The notes under the pieces are model-generated. The model made no database searches and had not been told where the DNA came from. It saw nothing but the letters and a program-made list of their open reading frames with translations. Below, piece after piece: positions 25,855 to 35,688 of a stretch of 64,000 bases of DNA; the stretch's first letter is position 1; each line of letters begins with the position of its first letter. This stretch comes from Clostridium_F caseinilyticum. Lineage in GTDB: Bacteria > Bacillota > Clostridia > Clostridiales > Clostridiaceae. The position numbers and the translations under genes were made by a program. Location of the stretch: NCBI RefSeq assembly GCF_046127645.1, contig NZ_CP175919.1, one strand, 5' to 3'.

Positions 25855-27528
25855 TTAGAATAGTCCAACTATATTACCATCTTGCAATACATCCATATTG
25901 TTAGCTGCAGGCTTCTTAGGCAATCCTGGCATAGTCATAATATTTCCTGTTAGTGCTACTATAAACCCAGCTCCATTTGATGTTCTAATTTCTTTAACAT
26001 TAATTCTAAAACCAGATGGTCTGCCTAATAGTTTTGCATCATCAGATAAAGAATATTGAGTTTTGGCCATACATATAGGTTTTTTATCTAATCCTAACTT
26101 TTCTATTTCTTTTATTTGCTTTTCTGCATCTTTAGAATAATCTACACCTTCTGCTCCATATATTTCCTGGGCAATTGTTTCTATTTTCTGTTTTATACTA
26201 AGATTTTCATCATATATAGGATTAAATCTACTCTCTTTATTTTCTATGATATCTAAAACTTTATCTGCTAATTCTAAACCGCCATTTCCGCCTTTTTCCC
26301 ATACCTCTGCTATGGATACTTCTGCACCTAACTTTTCACAATATCTTTTTATAAATTCTATTTCTTCTTCTGTATCTGATACAAATTTATTTATGGCAAC
26401 TACTGCTGGTACACCAAATTTATTGACATTCTCTATATGTTTCCCTAGATTTTCTATTCCCATAGATAAAGCTTTTATATTTTCTTCTTTTAAGTTATCC
26501 TTATGAACTCCGCCATTATATTTTAAAGCTCTTACTGTAGCTACTATAACTACACAACTTGGTTTTAAATTAGCTTTTCTGCATTTAATATCGAAAAACT
26601 TTTCTGCTCCTAGATCTGCTCCAAAACCTGCCTCTGTTATTACATAATCTCCTAATTTCAATGCCATCTTTGTTGCTAATATGCTATTACATCCATGTGC
26701 TATGTTAGCAAAAGGGCCTCCGTGTATGATAGCAGGAGTATTTTCTAAAGTTTGAACTAAATTAGGTTTTATAGCATCTTTCATTAATAATGCCATAGCT
26801 CCTTGAACCTCTAAATCCTTACAGTATATAGGATTACCTTCAGTACTATAAGCTACTAATATTTCTCCCATTTTATTTTTAAGATCCATAAGATTTTCTG
26901 CTAAACATAATATAGCCATGATTTCTGAAGCTACGGTTATCATAAATCCATCTTCTCTTGGAAATCCATTTACTTTTCCACCTAGAGCCACAATTACATT
27001 TCTTAAAGCTCTATCGTTCATATCCATAACTCTTTTAAAAAGAATTCTTCTTTGGTCAATCTTCAAAGTATTTCCTTGATGAATATGATTATCTATAGCA
27101 GCTGCTAATAAATTATTTGCTGAAGTAATAGCATGCATATCTCCTGTAAAATGAAGATTTATATCCTCCATAGGTACAACTTGAGAATATCCGCCTCCAG
27201 CTGCCCCTCCTTTTATACCAAAAACAGGGCCTAGAGAAGGTTCCCTTAATGCTATAACTGCTTTTTTATTCTTCTTCCATAGTGCTTGCCCTAATCCCAC
27301 TGTAACTGTAGATTTTCCTTCACCTGCTGGAGTAGGATTTATAGCTGTAACTAAAATTAGTTTGCCATCTTTTTTATTCTTATTGTTTTCTAAAACATCT
27401 AAAGATATTTTACATTTATATTTACCATATAAATCTATATCTTCTTCTGTTAAACCTATTTTCTCAGCTATATTTTTTATATTTTCCATTTTAGATTCTT
27501 GTGCTATTTCGATATCAGATTTAAACAT
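25855..27528 (-). CDS. fhs: Formate--tetrahydrofolate ligase
   Basis: This ATP-dependent enzyme makes 10-formyl-THF for purine synthesis and one-carbon metabolism. It is abundant in purine-fermenting and acetogenic clostridia. The 557-residue protein has the P-loop TPAGEGKST (66-74), the REPSLGPVFGIKGGAAGGG segment (split around 95-113), FTGDMHAITSANN, and EAGFGADLGAEKF. The start has AGGGGG. It is monocistronic here, and no other folate gene is nearby, so it need not be part of a Wood-Ljungdahl cluster. Confidence 0.98.
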   Translation of the reverse strand: MFKSDIEIAQESKMENIKNIAEKIGLTEEDIDLYGKYKCKISLDVLENNKNKKDGKLILVTAINPTPAGEGKSTVTVGLGQALWKKNKKAVIALREPSLGPVFGIKGGAAGGGYSQVVPMEDINLHFTGDMHAITSANNLLAAAIDNHIHQGNTLKIDQRRILFKRVMDMNDRALRNVIVALGGKVNGFPREDGFMITVASEIMAILCLAENLMDLKNKMGEILVAYSTEGNPIYCKDLEVQGAMALLMKDAIKPNLVQTLENTPAIIHGGPFANIAHGCNSILATKMALKLGDYVITEAGFGADLGAEKFFDIKCRKANLKPSCVVIVATVRALKYNGGVHKDNLKEENIKALSMGIENLGKHIENVNKFGVPAVVAINKFVSDTEEEIEFIKRYCEKLGAEVSIAEVWEKGGNGGLELADKVLDIIENKESRFNPIYDENLSIKQKIETIAQEIYGAEGVDYSKDAEKQIKEIEKLGLDKKPICMAKTQYSLSDDAKLLGRPSGFRINVKEIRTSNGAGFIVALTGNIMTMPGLPKKPAANNMDVLQDGNIVGLF

Positions 27529-27681
27529 TTATATATTCCCCCTTATTTACCCTATTAATTATTTCTTTGTAATTAATCAACTATTTATTCACTGTTCAAT
27601 ATCTTTTTGACTCTAATATATCACCCATTTCATAAAAACTATTTTTATTATTAATTATATCATTTTATATCTATTTTAATA

Positions 27682-27716
27682 TAAAAAAGAGCAGATGATC
27701 AAACATCTACTCTTTT
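27682..27716 (-). terminator. Intrinsic terminator of ftsH
   Basis: On the minus strand AAAAGAGTAGATG and CATCTGCTCTTTT form a stem with one T-G pair and a 6-base loop, followed by a T-run. It begins 4 bases after the ftsH stop. Confidence 0.92.
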
Positions 27717-27719
27717 ATT

Positions 27720-29525
27720 TTAGCTATTTTTAAATATTTCTTCAAATTCATTTGCCTCTAATTTTTCTTTTTTAAGCAATTCTTGCGCTACAGCGTGTAA
27801 TTTAGATATGTTTTCATTTAAAAGTCTTTCTGCTTCATTATATCCAGTATCAATTAATTTTTTTATTTCTTGATCTATTTTATAGGCTACATCTTCACTA
27901 AAATTTCTTCCCTTTCCAAGATCTCTTCCTAAAAATACTTCATCATGTCCTGACCCAAAAGCGATTGGGCCTAATGCATTACTCATACCATAATCCATGA
28001 CCATTTTTCTAGCTATAGTTGTAGCTCGATCTATATCATTTTTAGCTCCTGTGCTTATGTCTCCTATAATTAACTTTTCTGCTACTCTTCCGCCTAATAA
28101 ACCTACAATTTCATCTTCTAATTTAGATTTGGACATATATGAACTATCCTTTTCTGGTAAATGCATAGTATATCCACCTGCCATACCTCTTGGAACTATA
28201 CTTATTTGATGAACTGGATCTGCATGGGGAAGAAGTTTCATAACAACAGCATGACCTGCTTCATGATAAGCAGTTAATTTTCTATCTTCTTCATCTATTA
28301 CTCTGCTCTTCTTTTCTGGCCCAGCTATTACTCTTGTAACTGCTTCTTCTAGATCTTCCATATCTATTAATTCTTTTTTCTTTCTTACTGCTAAAAGTGC
28401 AGATTCATTCATTAAATTTTCTAAGTCTGCCCCTGTAAATCCTGGTGTCCTTTTAGCAAGTACTTCTAACTTTATCTCTTCCGCTAAATGTTTATTTTTT
28501 GAGTGAACCTTTAATATAGCCTCTCTACCTTTTACATCTGGTGCTCCAACAACTATTTGTCTATCAAATCTTCCTGGTCTTAATAGTGCTGGATCTAATA
28601 TGTCTGGTCTATTTGTTGCTGCAATCATTATTATACCTTCATTAGCACCAAAACCATCCATTTCAACTAATAGTTGATTTAAAGTTTGTTCTCTTTCATC
28701 ATGACCGCCGCCTAGTCCAGCTCCTCTTTGTCTTCCTACTGCATCAATTTCATCTATAAAAATTATACAAGGGGAGTTCTTCTTAGCTTGCTCAAATAAA
28801 TCTCTAACTCTAGATGCTCCGACCCCTACAAACATTTCAACGAAATCTGAACCTGATATACTGAAAAAAGGTACTCCTGCTTCTCCTGCAATAGCCTTAG
28901 CTAAAAGAGTTTTACCTGTTCCTGGAGGTCCAACTAATAACACTCCTTTAGGTATTCTAGCTCCCATATCTATATATCTTTTAGGTGACTTAAGGAAATC
29001 TACTATTTCTGCCAGCTCTTCCTTCTCTTCATCGGCCCCTGCAACATCATCAAAAGTTACTTTTTTCTTATCTGGTGTGGCCATTTTGGCTTTACTTTTA
29101 CCAAAGTTCATAACATTTCTATTTCCGCCACCACCCTGTGCCTGTTGCATAAACATAAACCAAAATCCTAAAAGCATTAAAACTATTAGTATCATAGGTA
29201 AATATTGTACCCATATAGGTACTGATGTTGGTTTAACATAAACTTCTTTCACTTCTCCATTCTTAGGATGCTCATTTATAAATTGAAACAATCTTTCTGA
29301 AGGAACTACTGTTTCATATTGTGTGCCATTTTTTAATGTTCCAACTACTGTCATCTTATCATCTTTAACTTGGAAACTTTTAACTTCATTTTGTATCCAA
29401 CTTTTTTGGAATTCACTAAAATTAATAGCTGTAGAATTGTTTCCAGTTCTAGCAAGCATTAAAGATGAAAATATAACTAATATAAGAACAACAATCCAGG
29501 CCGTTGCACTTGAAAATTTTTTCAT
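27720..29525 (-). CDS. ftsH: FtsH, membrane-bound ATP-dependent zinc metalloprotease
   Basis: FtsH degrades unstable and membrane proteins. Two membrane helices (about 7-25 and 107-127) flank an extracytoplasmic domain. The AAA+ module has Walker A GPPGTGKT (199-206), Walker B IIFIDEIDA (254-262) and the second region of homology ending RPGRFDR. The protease domain has the zinc motif HEAGH (421-425). At 601 residues it is slightly shorter than many homologues, with a short C-terminal tail. It lies downstream of hpt-tilS, as in many Firmicutes. Confidence 0.98.
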   Translation of the reverse strand: MKKFSSATAWIVVLILVIFSSLMLARTGNNSTAINFSEFQKSWIQNEVKSFQVKDDKMTVVGTLKNGTQYETVVPSERLFQFINEHPKNGEVKEVYVKPTSVPIWVQYLPMILIVLMLLGFWFMFMQQAQGGGGNRNVMNFGKSKAKMATPDKKKVTFDDVAGADEEKEELAEIVDFLKSPKRYIDMGARIPKGVLLVGPPGTGKTLLAKAIAGEAGVPFFSISGSDFVEMFVGVGASRVRDLFEQAKKNSPCIIFIDEIDAVGRQRGAGLGGGHDEREQTLNQLLVEMDGFGANEGIIMIAATNRPDILDPALLRPGRFDRQIVVGAPDVKGREAILKVHSKNKHLAEEIKLEVLAKRTPGFTGADLENLMNESALLAVRKKKELIDMEDLEEAVTRVIAGPEKKSRVIDEEDRKLTAYHEAGHAVVMKLLPHADPVHQISIVPRGMAGGYTMHLPEKDSSYMSKSKLEDEIVGLLGGRVAEKLIIGDISTGAKNDIDRATTIARKMVMDYGMSNALGPIAFGSGHDEVFLGRDLGKGRNFSEDVAYKIDQEIKKLIDTGYNEAERLLNENISKLHAVAQELLKKEKLEANEFEEIFKNS

Positions 29526-29606
29526 ATTTGGCCACCCTCACTTTCTAGTTTTATACTGTAAAATTGTATCATAACAAAAATTTGTTTACAATAAATTGAA
29601 TATTAA

Positions 29607-30152
29607 TTATTTATAAACTTCCTCTTTTAATATTCCGATATAAGGTAAGTTTCTATACTTTTCTGCAAAATCTAACCCATATCCTACAAGGAAATAATCA
29701 GGAACATTATACCCTAAATAATGAACATCAATTTCTGCTTTTCTTCTTTCTTCTTTATTAAGTAAACAAGCTATATTTATACTAGCAGGTTTTCTAGCTC
29801 GTAAATTTTCTAATAAATATTTTAATGTTATACCAGAATCTATTATGTCTTCTACTATAAGAATATCTTTACCTTCTATTTCAAAGTCTAAATCCTTTAA
29901 TATTCTAACTACTCCTGAAGATGTAGTGGAATTTCCATAACTAGACACTGCCATAAAATCCATAGTACAAGGTATTGTTATCCTTTTTAATAAATCTGCC
30001 ATAAAAGGAACTGATCCCTTTAATATACCTATTAACATTAAATTTTTACCTTCATAATCCTTACTGATTTGCTTTCCCAACTCATTTATTTTGTTTTGTA
30101 TTTGTTCTTCGGATATAAGTATCTTTTCTATATCCTTACTTATCAACTCCAT
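29607..30152 (-). CDS. hpt: Hypoxanthine-guanine phosphoribosyltransferase
   Basis: This purine salvage enzyme makes IMP and GMP from hypoxanthine or guanine and PRPP. The PRPP-binding motif LIVEDIIDSGITL lies at 98-110, and the flexible-loop region SSYGNSTTSSG at 70-80. The 181 residues are typical. The start ATG at 30152 overlaps the end of tilS by 17 bases and has AGAGGGG upstream, so the two are co-translated. The tilS-hpt-ftsH order is conserved across Firmicutes. Confidence 0.97.
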   Translation of the reverse strand: MELISKDIEKILISEEQIQNKINELGKQISKDYEGKNLMLIGILKGSVPFMADLLKRITIPCTMDFMAVSSYGNSTTSSGVVRILKDLDFEIEGKDILIVEDIIDSGITLKYLLENLRARKPASINIACLLNKEERRKAEIDVHYLGYNVPDYFLVGYGLDFAEKYRNLPYIGILKEEVYK

Positions 30153-31542
30153 TTATTTCCCCTCTTTCAACAATTATTTCTAATACATTTTTTGTATTTT
30201 TATCTATTTTAAAATTATTGCTTGTTCTATAACCTATAATCCAAGCTATTTCTCTCCCAAAACATACAAGCTTTAATTTATCTCTTTCCTCCCTAGGTAT
30301 CTTTAAATCTATAAAAAAATCTTTTAATTTTTTATTCCCTTTCATTCCTAATGGAGTAAATTTATCCCCATTTTTTCTATTTCTTAAATAGATTTTTTCA
30401 TTACTTATTTTATCATAATCAAAATATTGTACATATTTACTAGAGTTTATATTATGATTATGATCCTTTATATCATATAATTTTATATTAATATTTAAGT
30501 CTTCTATTTTATTAAATCCTATTTTTAATTCGCATTCAGTATTATTTACCTTATTTATATAATTATTTTCTTTATATAAATGTATATCTCCATAAACATT
30601 TTCGGCCTTTATATTACTAGGTAAGTTTACAACCTTACCTGTTGTATTTAAACTTAATTCTAAGATATCATATATATTTTTCATTTCAAGATTATATAAG
30701 TTTTTATTTATATAAAGTATAGCTTCTCTCAACATTCTAGTTGAAATACTCTCCTGTTCTAAAAAAGCTCTCTTATCTATTATTACCTTCTGTGATTTTT
30801 TAGTACAATATTTTTCAAATTTAAATTTTGATACTTCCTCTAAATAGACATTGTCTTTTGAAACTATATTAGAAAATCTACATAGAGTATTTATTATATC
30901 TTTATTAAAATTATCTTTTATATAAGGTATTAATTCTAATCTAATTTTATTTCTTGTATATATATTTTGTAAATTTGTTTTATCTATCCTGGGATTTAGT
31001 TTATATCTTTCGCAATAATTTTCTATATCTTCTCTTAATACATTTATTAAAGGTCTTATGTATACTCCATCTCTTATAGGATTTATACCTTCAACTCCTT
31101 GTAATCCTGTTCCCCTCATTATTCTCATAAGTACAGTTTCTGCTTGATCATTTGCATTATGAGCTGTTGCTATTTTTTGAGCATCTAATTTTCTTTTTAG
31201 ATAATCAAAAAAATCATATCTTGCTTCTCTTCCTGCACTTTCACTAGAAATTCCTTTTTCTTTAGCTATTTTATTCATATCTATTGTTTTAGAAAAAAAA
31301 TCTAAGTTATTCATGCAACAAAAATTCTCTACATATTTTTCATCAGCATCCGATTCTGCACCTCTAATACCATGATTTATATGAGCTACATATATATTCT
31401 TTATTTTTAACTCATCTTTTAATAAGCATAACATATGTAAAAGACACATAGAATCTGGTCCTCCAGATACCCCTACTATTACTCTATCATTAGCTTCGAT
31501 CATATTATATTTTTTTATAGTATTTATAACCACATCTTTCAT
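30136..31542 (-). CDS. tilS: TilS, tRNA(Ile)-lysidine synthase
   Basis: TilS changes C34 of the CAU anticodon of tRNA-Ile2 to lysidine, so that it reads AUA and not AUG. This AT-rich genome uses AUA heavily, which makes the enzyme essential. The ATP-pyrophosphatase loop SGGPDS lies at 26-31, and HNANDQAETVLMR is present. The C-terminal TilS domain (about residues 380-465) is complete. A likely substrate gene is the CAT tRNA at 11460. It is the first gene of the tilS-hpt pair. Confidence 0.96.
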   Translation of the reverse strand: MKDVVINTIKKYNMIEANDRVIVGVSGGPDSMCLLHMLCLLKDELKIKNIYVAHINHGIRGAESDADEKYVENFCCMNNLDFFSKTIDMNKIAKEKGISSESAGREARYDFFDYLKRKLDAQKIATAHNANDQAETVLMRIMRGTGLQGVEGINPIRDGVYIRPLINVLREDIENYCERYKLNPRIDKTNLQNIYTRNKIRLELIPYIKDNFNKDIINTLCRFSNIVSKDNVYLEEVSKFKFEKYCTKKSQKVIIDKRAFLEQESISTRMLREAILYINKNLYNLEMKNIYDILELSLNTTGKVVNLPSNIKAENVYGDIHLYKENNYINKVNNTECELKIGFNKIEDLNINIKLYDIKDHNHNINSSKYVQYFDYDKISNEKIYLRNRKNGDKFTPLGMKGNKKLKDFFIDLKIPREERDKLKLVCFGREIAWIIGYRTSNNFKIDKNTKNVLEIIVERGEINGVDK

Positions 31543-31626
31543 AAAAACACACCTTATACCTTTATATTAAAACATTATACCATAAATATACTCTAATCAT
31601 TATACTTTTAACAGGGTTTTATATAA

Positions 31627-31682
31627 AAAAAAGAGAATATTTAAACAAATTAAGTATTTACTACTTAATTTTATATTCTCTT
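31627..31682 (-). terminator. Intrinsic terminator of spoIIE
   Basis: On the minus strand an outer stem AAAGAGAATAT/AATATTCTCTTT and an inner stem ATTAAGTA/TACTTAAT are followed by eight Ts. It starts about 9 bases past the spoIIE stop. Confidence 0.9.
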
Positions 31683-31690
31683 TCTATATT

Positions 31691-34078
31691 TTAATATAAA
31701 CTATATACTTTTTGAACTATTGCAGTCATATCATCCTTTACCTTACCTTTACTTAATTTTTTAGCATTTTCTATTAATTCTTCGCTTATTTCTTTAGGAT
31801 TATTTAATGTGGTGTTTTTTAAAAATTCTACTACCCATTCCACTTTACCCGCAGAACTACTTTCATAATCTAAAACTCCATCACTTACCATTACTATTAT
31901 GTCTCCATTTTTTAAATTTCTTGTTTCAATATCAATATCTACTTTATCCAATACCCCTATTGGTAATGTTTTAGATTTAATAGTATATACCTCTGTTCCT
32001 CGTTTTATAAAACTAGCTACTGCTCCTACCTTCATAAAATCTACTTTGCCTTCATATAAGTCTATATTTGATAAATCCACTGTTGAAAACTTTTCATCTT
32101 GAGAAAACTTTATGCTCATTATAGAATTTATTGTATTTATAGCTGTAATTTTACTAAATCCTGACTGGGCAAATCTTTCAATAAGTTCTACTACTGCACT
32201 ACTTTCTTGTACAGCTTGAGGTCCTGATCCCATACCATCACTTATTATACTCATATAACTACCACTTTTTAATTTTCCGAAAGAGTAACTATCTCCATTA
32301 CATTGTTCCCCATCTTTTGCTATCTTATTAACATAAGAGGCCACATGATATTTAGGTGTTTCTTCAAAGATTATATTGCAGTCATTGTTTTTTAAGTCTA
32401 AGTTACAACTGTCATTAGCCACACACATCAATTTACCTGTGACCTTATTCATTAGAGGCAATATTTCCTTTACACATTTCTGTTTCCCTGTACAAGGAGC
32501 TATTTTTAAATTTATTATAAGACGTCCATTTTCATTGTTATAGCAAAATATATCTTTATATTTTATATTATTCTTATTTAACATTCTTCTAATATCTTTT
32601 TCTATTAAGTTACTAAATCTAATACTTTGTCCAAATTCCTTCGTAATTTCTTCAACAGAATAAGCCATTGTATTTATTTGATTGGCTAACACTTCTCTAC
32701 ATTCACTAAGTCTTTTTTTCCACATTTCATTTATTATATAATTATTGGCTATTTCTTCTGTATTGTTAATAAGCTGAGTCCTCTTTACGCATTTTCTTTC
32801 TATCTCATAAGGAAGGTCTTTTTTATTTTCTTGATAATTTTGTATTAGCTCACCTAAAGCATTATAAGTATAATATCCCTCTCTTTTCCAACATATATGA
32901 TTCATATTACAGCTACTGCAAACTCTATCTGCTAAATTTTCTACTAATGCTCCACTTTTATTTTTCATAGCTAACTTTTCATTATCAACTAATTTTTCTA
33001 ATACATTACCCATATTATATAGTACATCTGAAAAATTTCCTAATTTATCTGTAATAATACCTTTAATCTTATCCATATAATTCTCTTGTAAATTTTCTTG
33101 TTTCTTCTGATAATCCAATTCATACTCCATTTTCATATATATCTTGTTAGGTATTATATAAAATAAAGCTAAGGCTATTAATACTTCTATTATCTTAAAA
33201 TCGTAGTTAATGTTAGCATAAAATTTTAATATTAAAAAACTAACTAGATAAGAAATACCAGTCATCAACTTACCTGTTTCTTTAAACACTCCAGATATAA
33301 GCCCACATAATCCATATATAGAAATATAAATCATCATATTATTAGAACCTAATCCCGCTATAGCTCCCATTGCAACACCAATAGCTGAAGCACTTGTACT
33401 TCCTTTTACGTATCCTATGATTAATATCATAGTAATAGATATTAGATTCATTAAATTTATTCCTGCTACATTAGCGCCCCAAGTTCCTGAAACTACTAGG
33501 GATAATGTAATAGCCATACTCACTATTTCTTCATTAGAATATAAATGGCTAGTATTTATATTCTTAAAGCATAAAATTGAATAATTAATAATATAATATA
33601 TTGGGAAAATGCAACCTATTTCAAAAGTAGCTCCCAATATAGCCATAGTTGTTGAAATTTTAGCAACAAAAATTTTATATGCGAATATCTCTAAATATAT
33701 GATCATATATATAATTATAGTATTTTTTTTATCCTCTACATTTTTAAATATATAAGATGAAAGTGTTATAGTTGCTATTTCTAATATATTTAAAGATATA
33801 TACCCTATATTATTTTTTAAAGATATATATCCTATGACAGAACCGACAGCTGATAAAAATAAATATTTGTTATATTCTTTTTGTCTAGATATAGATAATA
33901 AAAAAGCTATCCCAAAAGGAGCCATGTTATTAATAAAGATTACTCTACTTACCAGAAAAGAGCTCATAAAAAAAATTATCATATTTACAATAGACTTTAG
34001 ATTAACAGATTTTTTATACTTTTGCTTTTCTATTTTTTTTAATCTTTGATATGGTAAAAGTTCTGCGCCATATTGCAT
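31691..34078 (-). CDS. spoIIE: SpoIIE, stage II sporulation PP2C phosphatase
   Basis: SpoIIE dephosphorylates SpoIIAA and so releases sigma-F in the forespore; it also acts at the asymmetric septum. The N-terminus (about residues 30-310) contains about ten hydrophobic segments. A central cytoplasmic region includes a cysteine-rich stretch (CSSCNMNHICW, near 390-400). The C-terminal PP2C domain carries SDGMGSG near 605 and MVSDGVLD near 745. The 795-residue length fits. The start has GGGGGTG. Its promoter shows the wide spacing expected for Spo0A control. Confidence 0.97.
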   Translation of the reverse strand: MQYGAELLPYQRLKKIEKQKYKKSVNLKSIVNMIIFFMSSFLVSRVIFINNMAPFGIAFLLSISRQKEYNKYLFLSAVGSVIGYISLKNNIGYISLNILEIATITLSSYIFKNVEDKKNTIIIYMIIYLEIFAYKIFVAKISTTMAILGATFEIGCIFPIYYIINYSILCFKNINTSHLYSNEEIVSMAITLSLVVSGTWGANVAGINLMNLISITMILIIGYVKGSTSASAIGVAMGAIAGLGSNNMMIYISIYGLCGLISGVFKETGKLMTGISYLVSFLILKFYANINYDFKIIEVLIALALFYIIPNKIYMKMEYELDYQKKQENLQENYMDKIKGIITDKLGNFSDVLYNMGNVLEKLVDNEKLAMKNKSGALVENLADRVCSSCNMNHICWKREGYYTYNALGELIQNYQENKKDLPYEIERKCVKRTQLINNTEEIANNYIINEMWKKRLSECREVLANQINTMAYSVEEITKEFGQSIRFSNLIEKDIRRMLNKNNIKYKDIFCYNNENGRLIINLKIAPCTGKQKCVKEILPLMNKVTGKLMCVANDSCNLDLKNNDCNIIFEETPKYHVASYVNKIAKDGEQCNGDSYSFGKLKSGSYMSIISDGMGSGPQAVQESSAVVELIERFAQSGFSKITAINTINSIMSIKFSQDEKFSTVDLSNIDLYEGKVDFMKVGAVASFIKRGTEVYTIKSKTLPIGVLDKVDIDIETRNLKNGDIIVMVSDGVLDYESSSAGKVEWVVEFLKNTTLNNPKEISEELIENAKKLSKGKVKDDMTAIVQKVYSLY

Positions 34079-34111
34079 AATAATTAATCACCCCCATTAA
34101 GTTACTTCTCA

Positions 34112-34144
34112 ATTATATCAAGGGCGTCTGGAAATAATTGTCAT
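34112..34144 (-). promoter_or_regulatory. Spo0A-type sigma-A promoter of spoIIE (21-bp spacing)
   Basis: The minus strand shows ATGACA (34139-34144), a 21-base spacer and TATAAT (34112-34117), about 33 bases before the start codon. In B. subtilis, spoIIE and spoIIG promoters use sigma-A with 21-22 bp spacing and depend on Spo0A. The same unusual spacing here supports conserved control. Confidence 0.7.
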
Positions 34145-34170
34145 AAGCTGAAGTCGCATATAATTTTTTT

Positions 34171-34216
34171 TAGGACATTTCTTTCTAATATTTTTTATAA
34201 TTATTTTTTTTAGACA
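34171..34216 (-). promoter_or_regulatory. Two candidate Spo0A boxes upstream of spoIIE
   Basis: The minus strand has TGTCTAA (34210-34216) and TGTCCTA (34171-34177). The 0A box core is TGTCGAA, so they have one and two mismatches. They lie 27-70 bases upstream of the -35-like hexamer. A third TGTCATA on the plus strand overlaps the -35 at 34139-34145. Confidence 0.45.
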
Positions 34217-34363
34217 TTTATAGGAAAAATAATACAGTAAACAAAATAATTTAATATTTAATAGAAAATATAAATAGAAAAAATTCATATTTTTATGGTT
34301 ATAGTATTAATATGTATTTAATAAAAAGTTTAGTGTATTTTTTATAAGAAATATAACATATTA
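34217..34363. other. Intergenic AT-rich stretch between spoIIE control region and tRNA terminator
   Basis: No gene or clear structure is seen here. Confidence 0.5.
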
Positions 34364-34405
34364 TAAAAAAAGAGAGATTCTATTTAAATAGAATCTCTCT
34401 TTTTA
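34364..34405 (-). terminator. Terminator of the seven-gene tRNA cluster
   Basis: On the minus strand AGAGAGATTCTATTT and AAATAGAATCTCTCT form a perfect stem with no real loop and end in seven Ts. It begins 3 bases past tRNA-Met and could work in both directions. Confidence 0.92.
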
Positions 34406-34407
34406 CG

Positions 34408-34484
34408 TGGTAGCGGAAATAGGACTTGAACCTACGACCCTTCGGGTATGAACCGAATGCTCTAGCCAGCTGAGCTATTCCGCC
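34408..34484 (-). tRNA. Elongator tRNA-Met (CAT), copy 2
   Basis: The acceptor is GGCGGAA/TTCCGCT, the loop TTCATAC, and CCA is encoded. It lacks the initiator features (1-72 mismatch, three G-C anticodon-stem pairs in GGG/CCC form). It appears identical to the copy at 34828. Confidence 0.95.
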
Positions 34485-34494
34485 AAAAAATAAT

Positions 34495-34570
<76 letters not shown>

Positions 34571-34623
34571 ACATTAATATTAAATACAAAAGTCAAAACT
34601 AATTTATTCTTCCAAAAAATAAT

Positions 34624-34699
<76 letters not shown>

Positions 34700-34707
34700 A
34701 TATTATT

Positions 34708-34796
34708 TGGTGCTGAAGACCGGAATCGAACCGGTACGGGCTTTTAGGCCCGCAGGATTTTAAGTCCTGTGCGTCTGCCAGTTCCGCCACTCCAGC
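34708..34796 (-). tRNA. tRNA-Leu (anticodon TAA), copy 2
   Basis: This is an 89-base class II tRNA with a long variable arm, the TAA anticodon in CTTAAAA, and an encoded CCA. It looks identical to the copy at 34993. Confidence 0.96.
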
Positions 34797-34827
34797 ACAT
34801 TATGTGTTATATAATTTTTCAAGGAAA

Positions 34828-34904
34828 TGGTAGCGGAAATAGGACTTGAACCTACGACCCTTCGGGTATGAACCGAATGCTCTAGCCAGCTGAGCTATTC
34901 CGCC
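34828..34904 (-). tRNA. Elongator tRNA-Met (CAT), copy 1
   Basis: It has the same sequence as the copy at 34408, with acceptor GGCGGAA and CAT in TTCATAC. It closes the first Leu-fMet-Met unit. Confidence 0.95.
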
Positions 34905-34908
34905 AAAA

Positions 34909-34984
<76 letters not shown>

Positions 34985-34992
34985 ATATTATT

Positions 34993-35081
34993 TGGTGCTG
35001 AAGACCGGAATCGAACCGGTACGGGCTTTTAGGCCCGCAGGATTTTAAGTCCTGTGCGTCTGCCAGTTCCGCCACTCCAGC
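34993..35081 (-). tRNA. tRNA-Leu (anticodon TAA), copy 1
   Basis: It is the first gene of the cluster. It is 89 bases long with a long variable arm and TAA anticodon, and reads UUA, the commonest leucine codon in this AT-rich genome. Confidence 0.96.
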
Positions 35082-35128
35082 ACATTATTTTGTTTTGTGT
35101 TTTTGTCTCATTGCTGACGACATAAATA

Positions 35129-35157
35129 ATTATATCCCACAAACTATACTATGTCAA
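35129..35157 (-). promoter_or_regulatory. Consensus sigma-A promoter of the tRNA cluster
   Basis: The minus strand reads TTGACA (35152-35157), 17 bases, then TATAAT (35129-35134): both hexamers are perfect. The first tRNA begins 47 bases downstream of the -10. Confidence 0.93.
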
Positions 35158-35195
35158 CAGTTTATTTCATTTTTTTTTATATATTTCAAGAAATA

Positions 35196-35222
35196 ATAAA
35201 AAGGCCTTTATGGCCTTTTATA
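35196..35222 (-). terminator. Intrinsic terminator of the S1-domain gene
   Basis: On the minus strand AAAAGGCC and GGCCTTTT form a stem around ATAAA and run into Ts. It overlaps the end of the stop region at 35223. Confidence 0.9.
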
Positions 35223-35627
35223 TTAATAACTTTTTTTACTTCCTCTACCTCTAGAATCTTGGTGCTTCTTCAAATCTTGGAATCTTTCCTCACTGTCTTT
35301 TAAGAATTTAGATAATCTATCTTCAAAGTTTACTTCATTCTTTTTAGACTTCTCTCTTGACCAATCAATCTCTGCTGGTTTACAAGATTTTTTCTGTTGC
35401 ATAGCTTGCTTAATAGATAAACTTATTTTTCCTTTATCATCTATGGAAATAACTTTAACCTTTACTTTATCTTGTTCTTTTAAATATTCTCTAATGTCTT
35501 TTACATAACTATCTGATACTTCAGATATGTGCACTAATCCTGTTTTACCTTCAATTTCAACAAAGGCTCCAAAATTTGTAATGTTAACTACTGTACCTTC
35601 AAGTATACTACCTGCATTCAAAGTCAT
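35223..35627 (-). CDS. S1-domain RNA-binding protein (YabR-like)
   Basis: The protein has one S1 OB-fold domain (about residues 4-72), with GSILEGTVVNITNFGAFVEI and HISEVS. A basic, low-complexity tail follows (about 75-134), rich in Lys, Asp and Arg. Single-S1 proteins next to divIC/yabQ are common in Firmicutes (B. subtilis YabR); the function is not established, though RNA or ribosome binding is likely. The start follows AAGGAGG. It lies downstream of divIC. Confidence 0.9.
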   Translation of the reverse strand: MTLNAGSILEGTVVNITNFGAFVEIEGKTGLVHISEVSDSYVKDIREYLKEQDKVKVKVISIDDKGKISLSIKQAMQQKKSCKPAEIDWSREKSKKNEVNFEDRLSKFLKDSEERFQDLKKHQDSRGRGSKKSY

Positions 35628-35688
35628 ATTAATAAGACTCCTCCTTAATAAATAATGTATATATAATTTTAATTTAAAAACTATCTTA

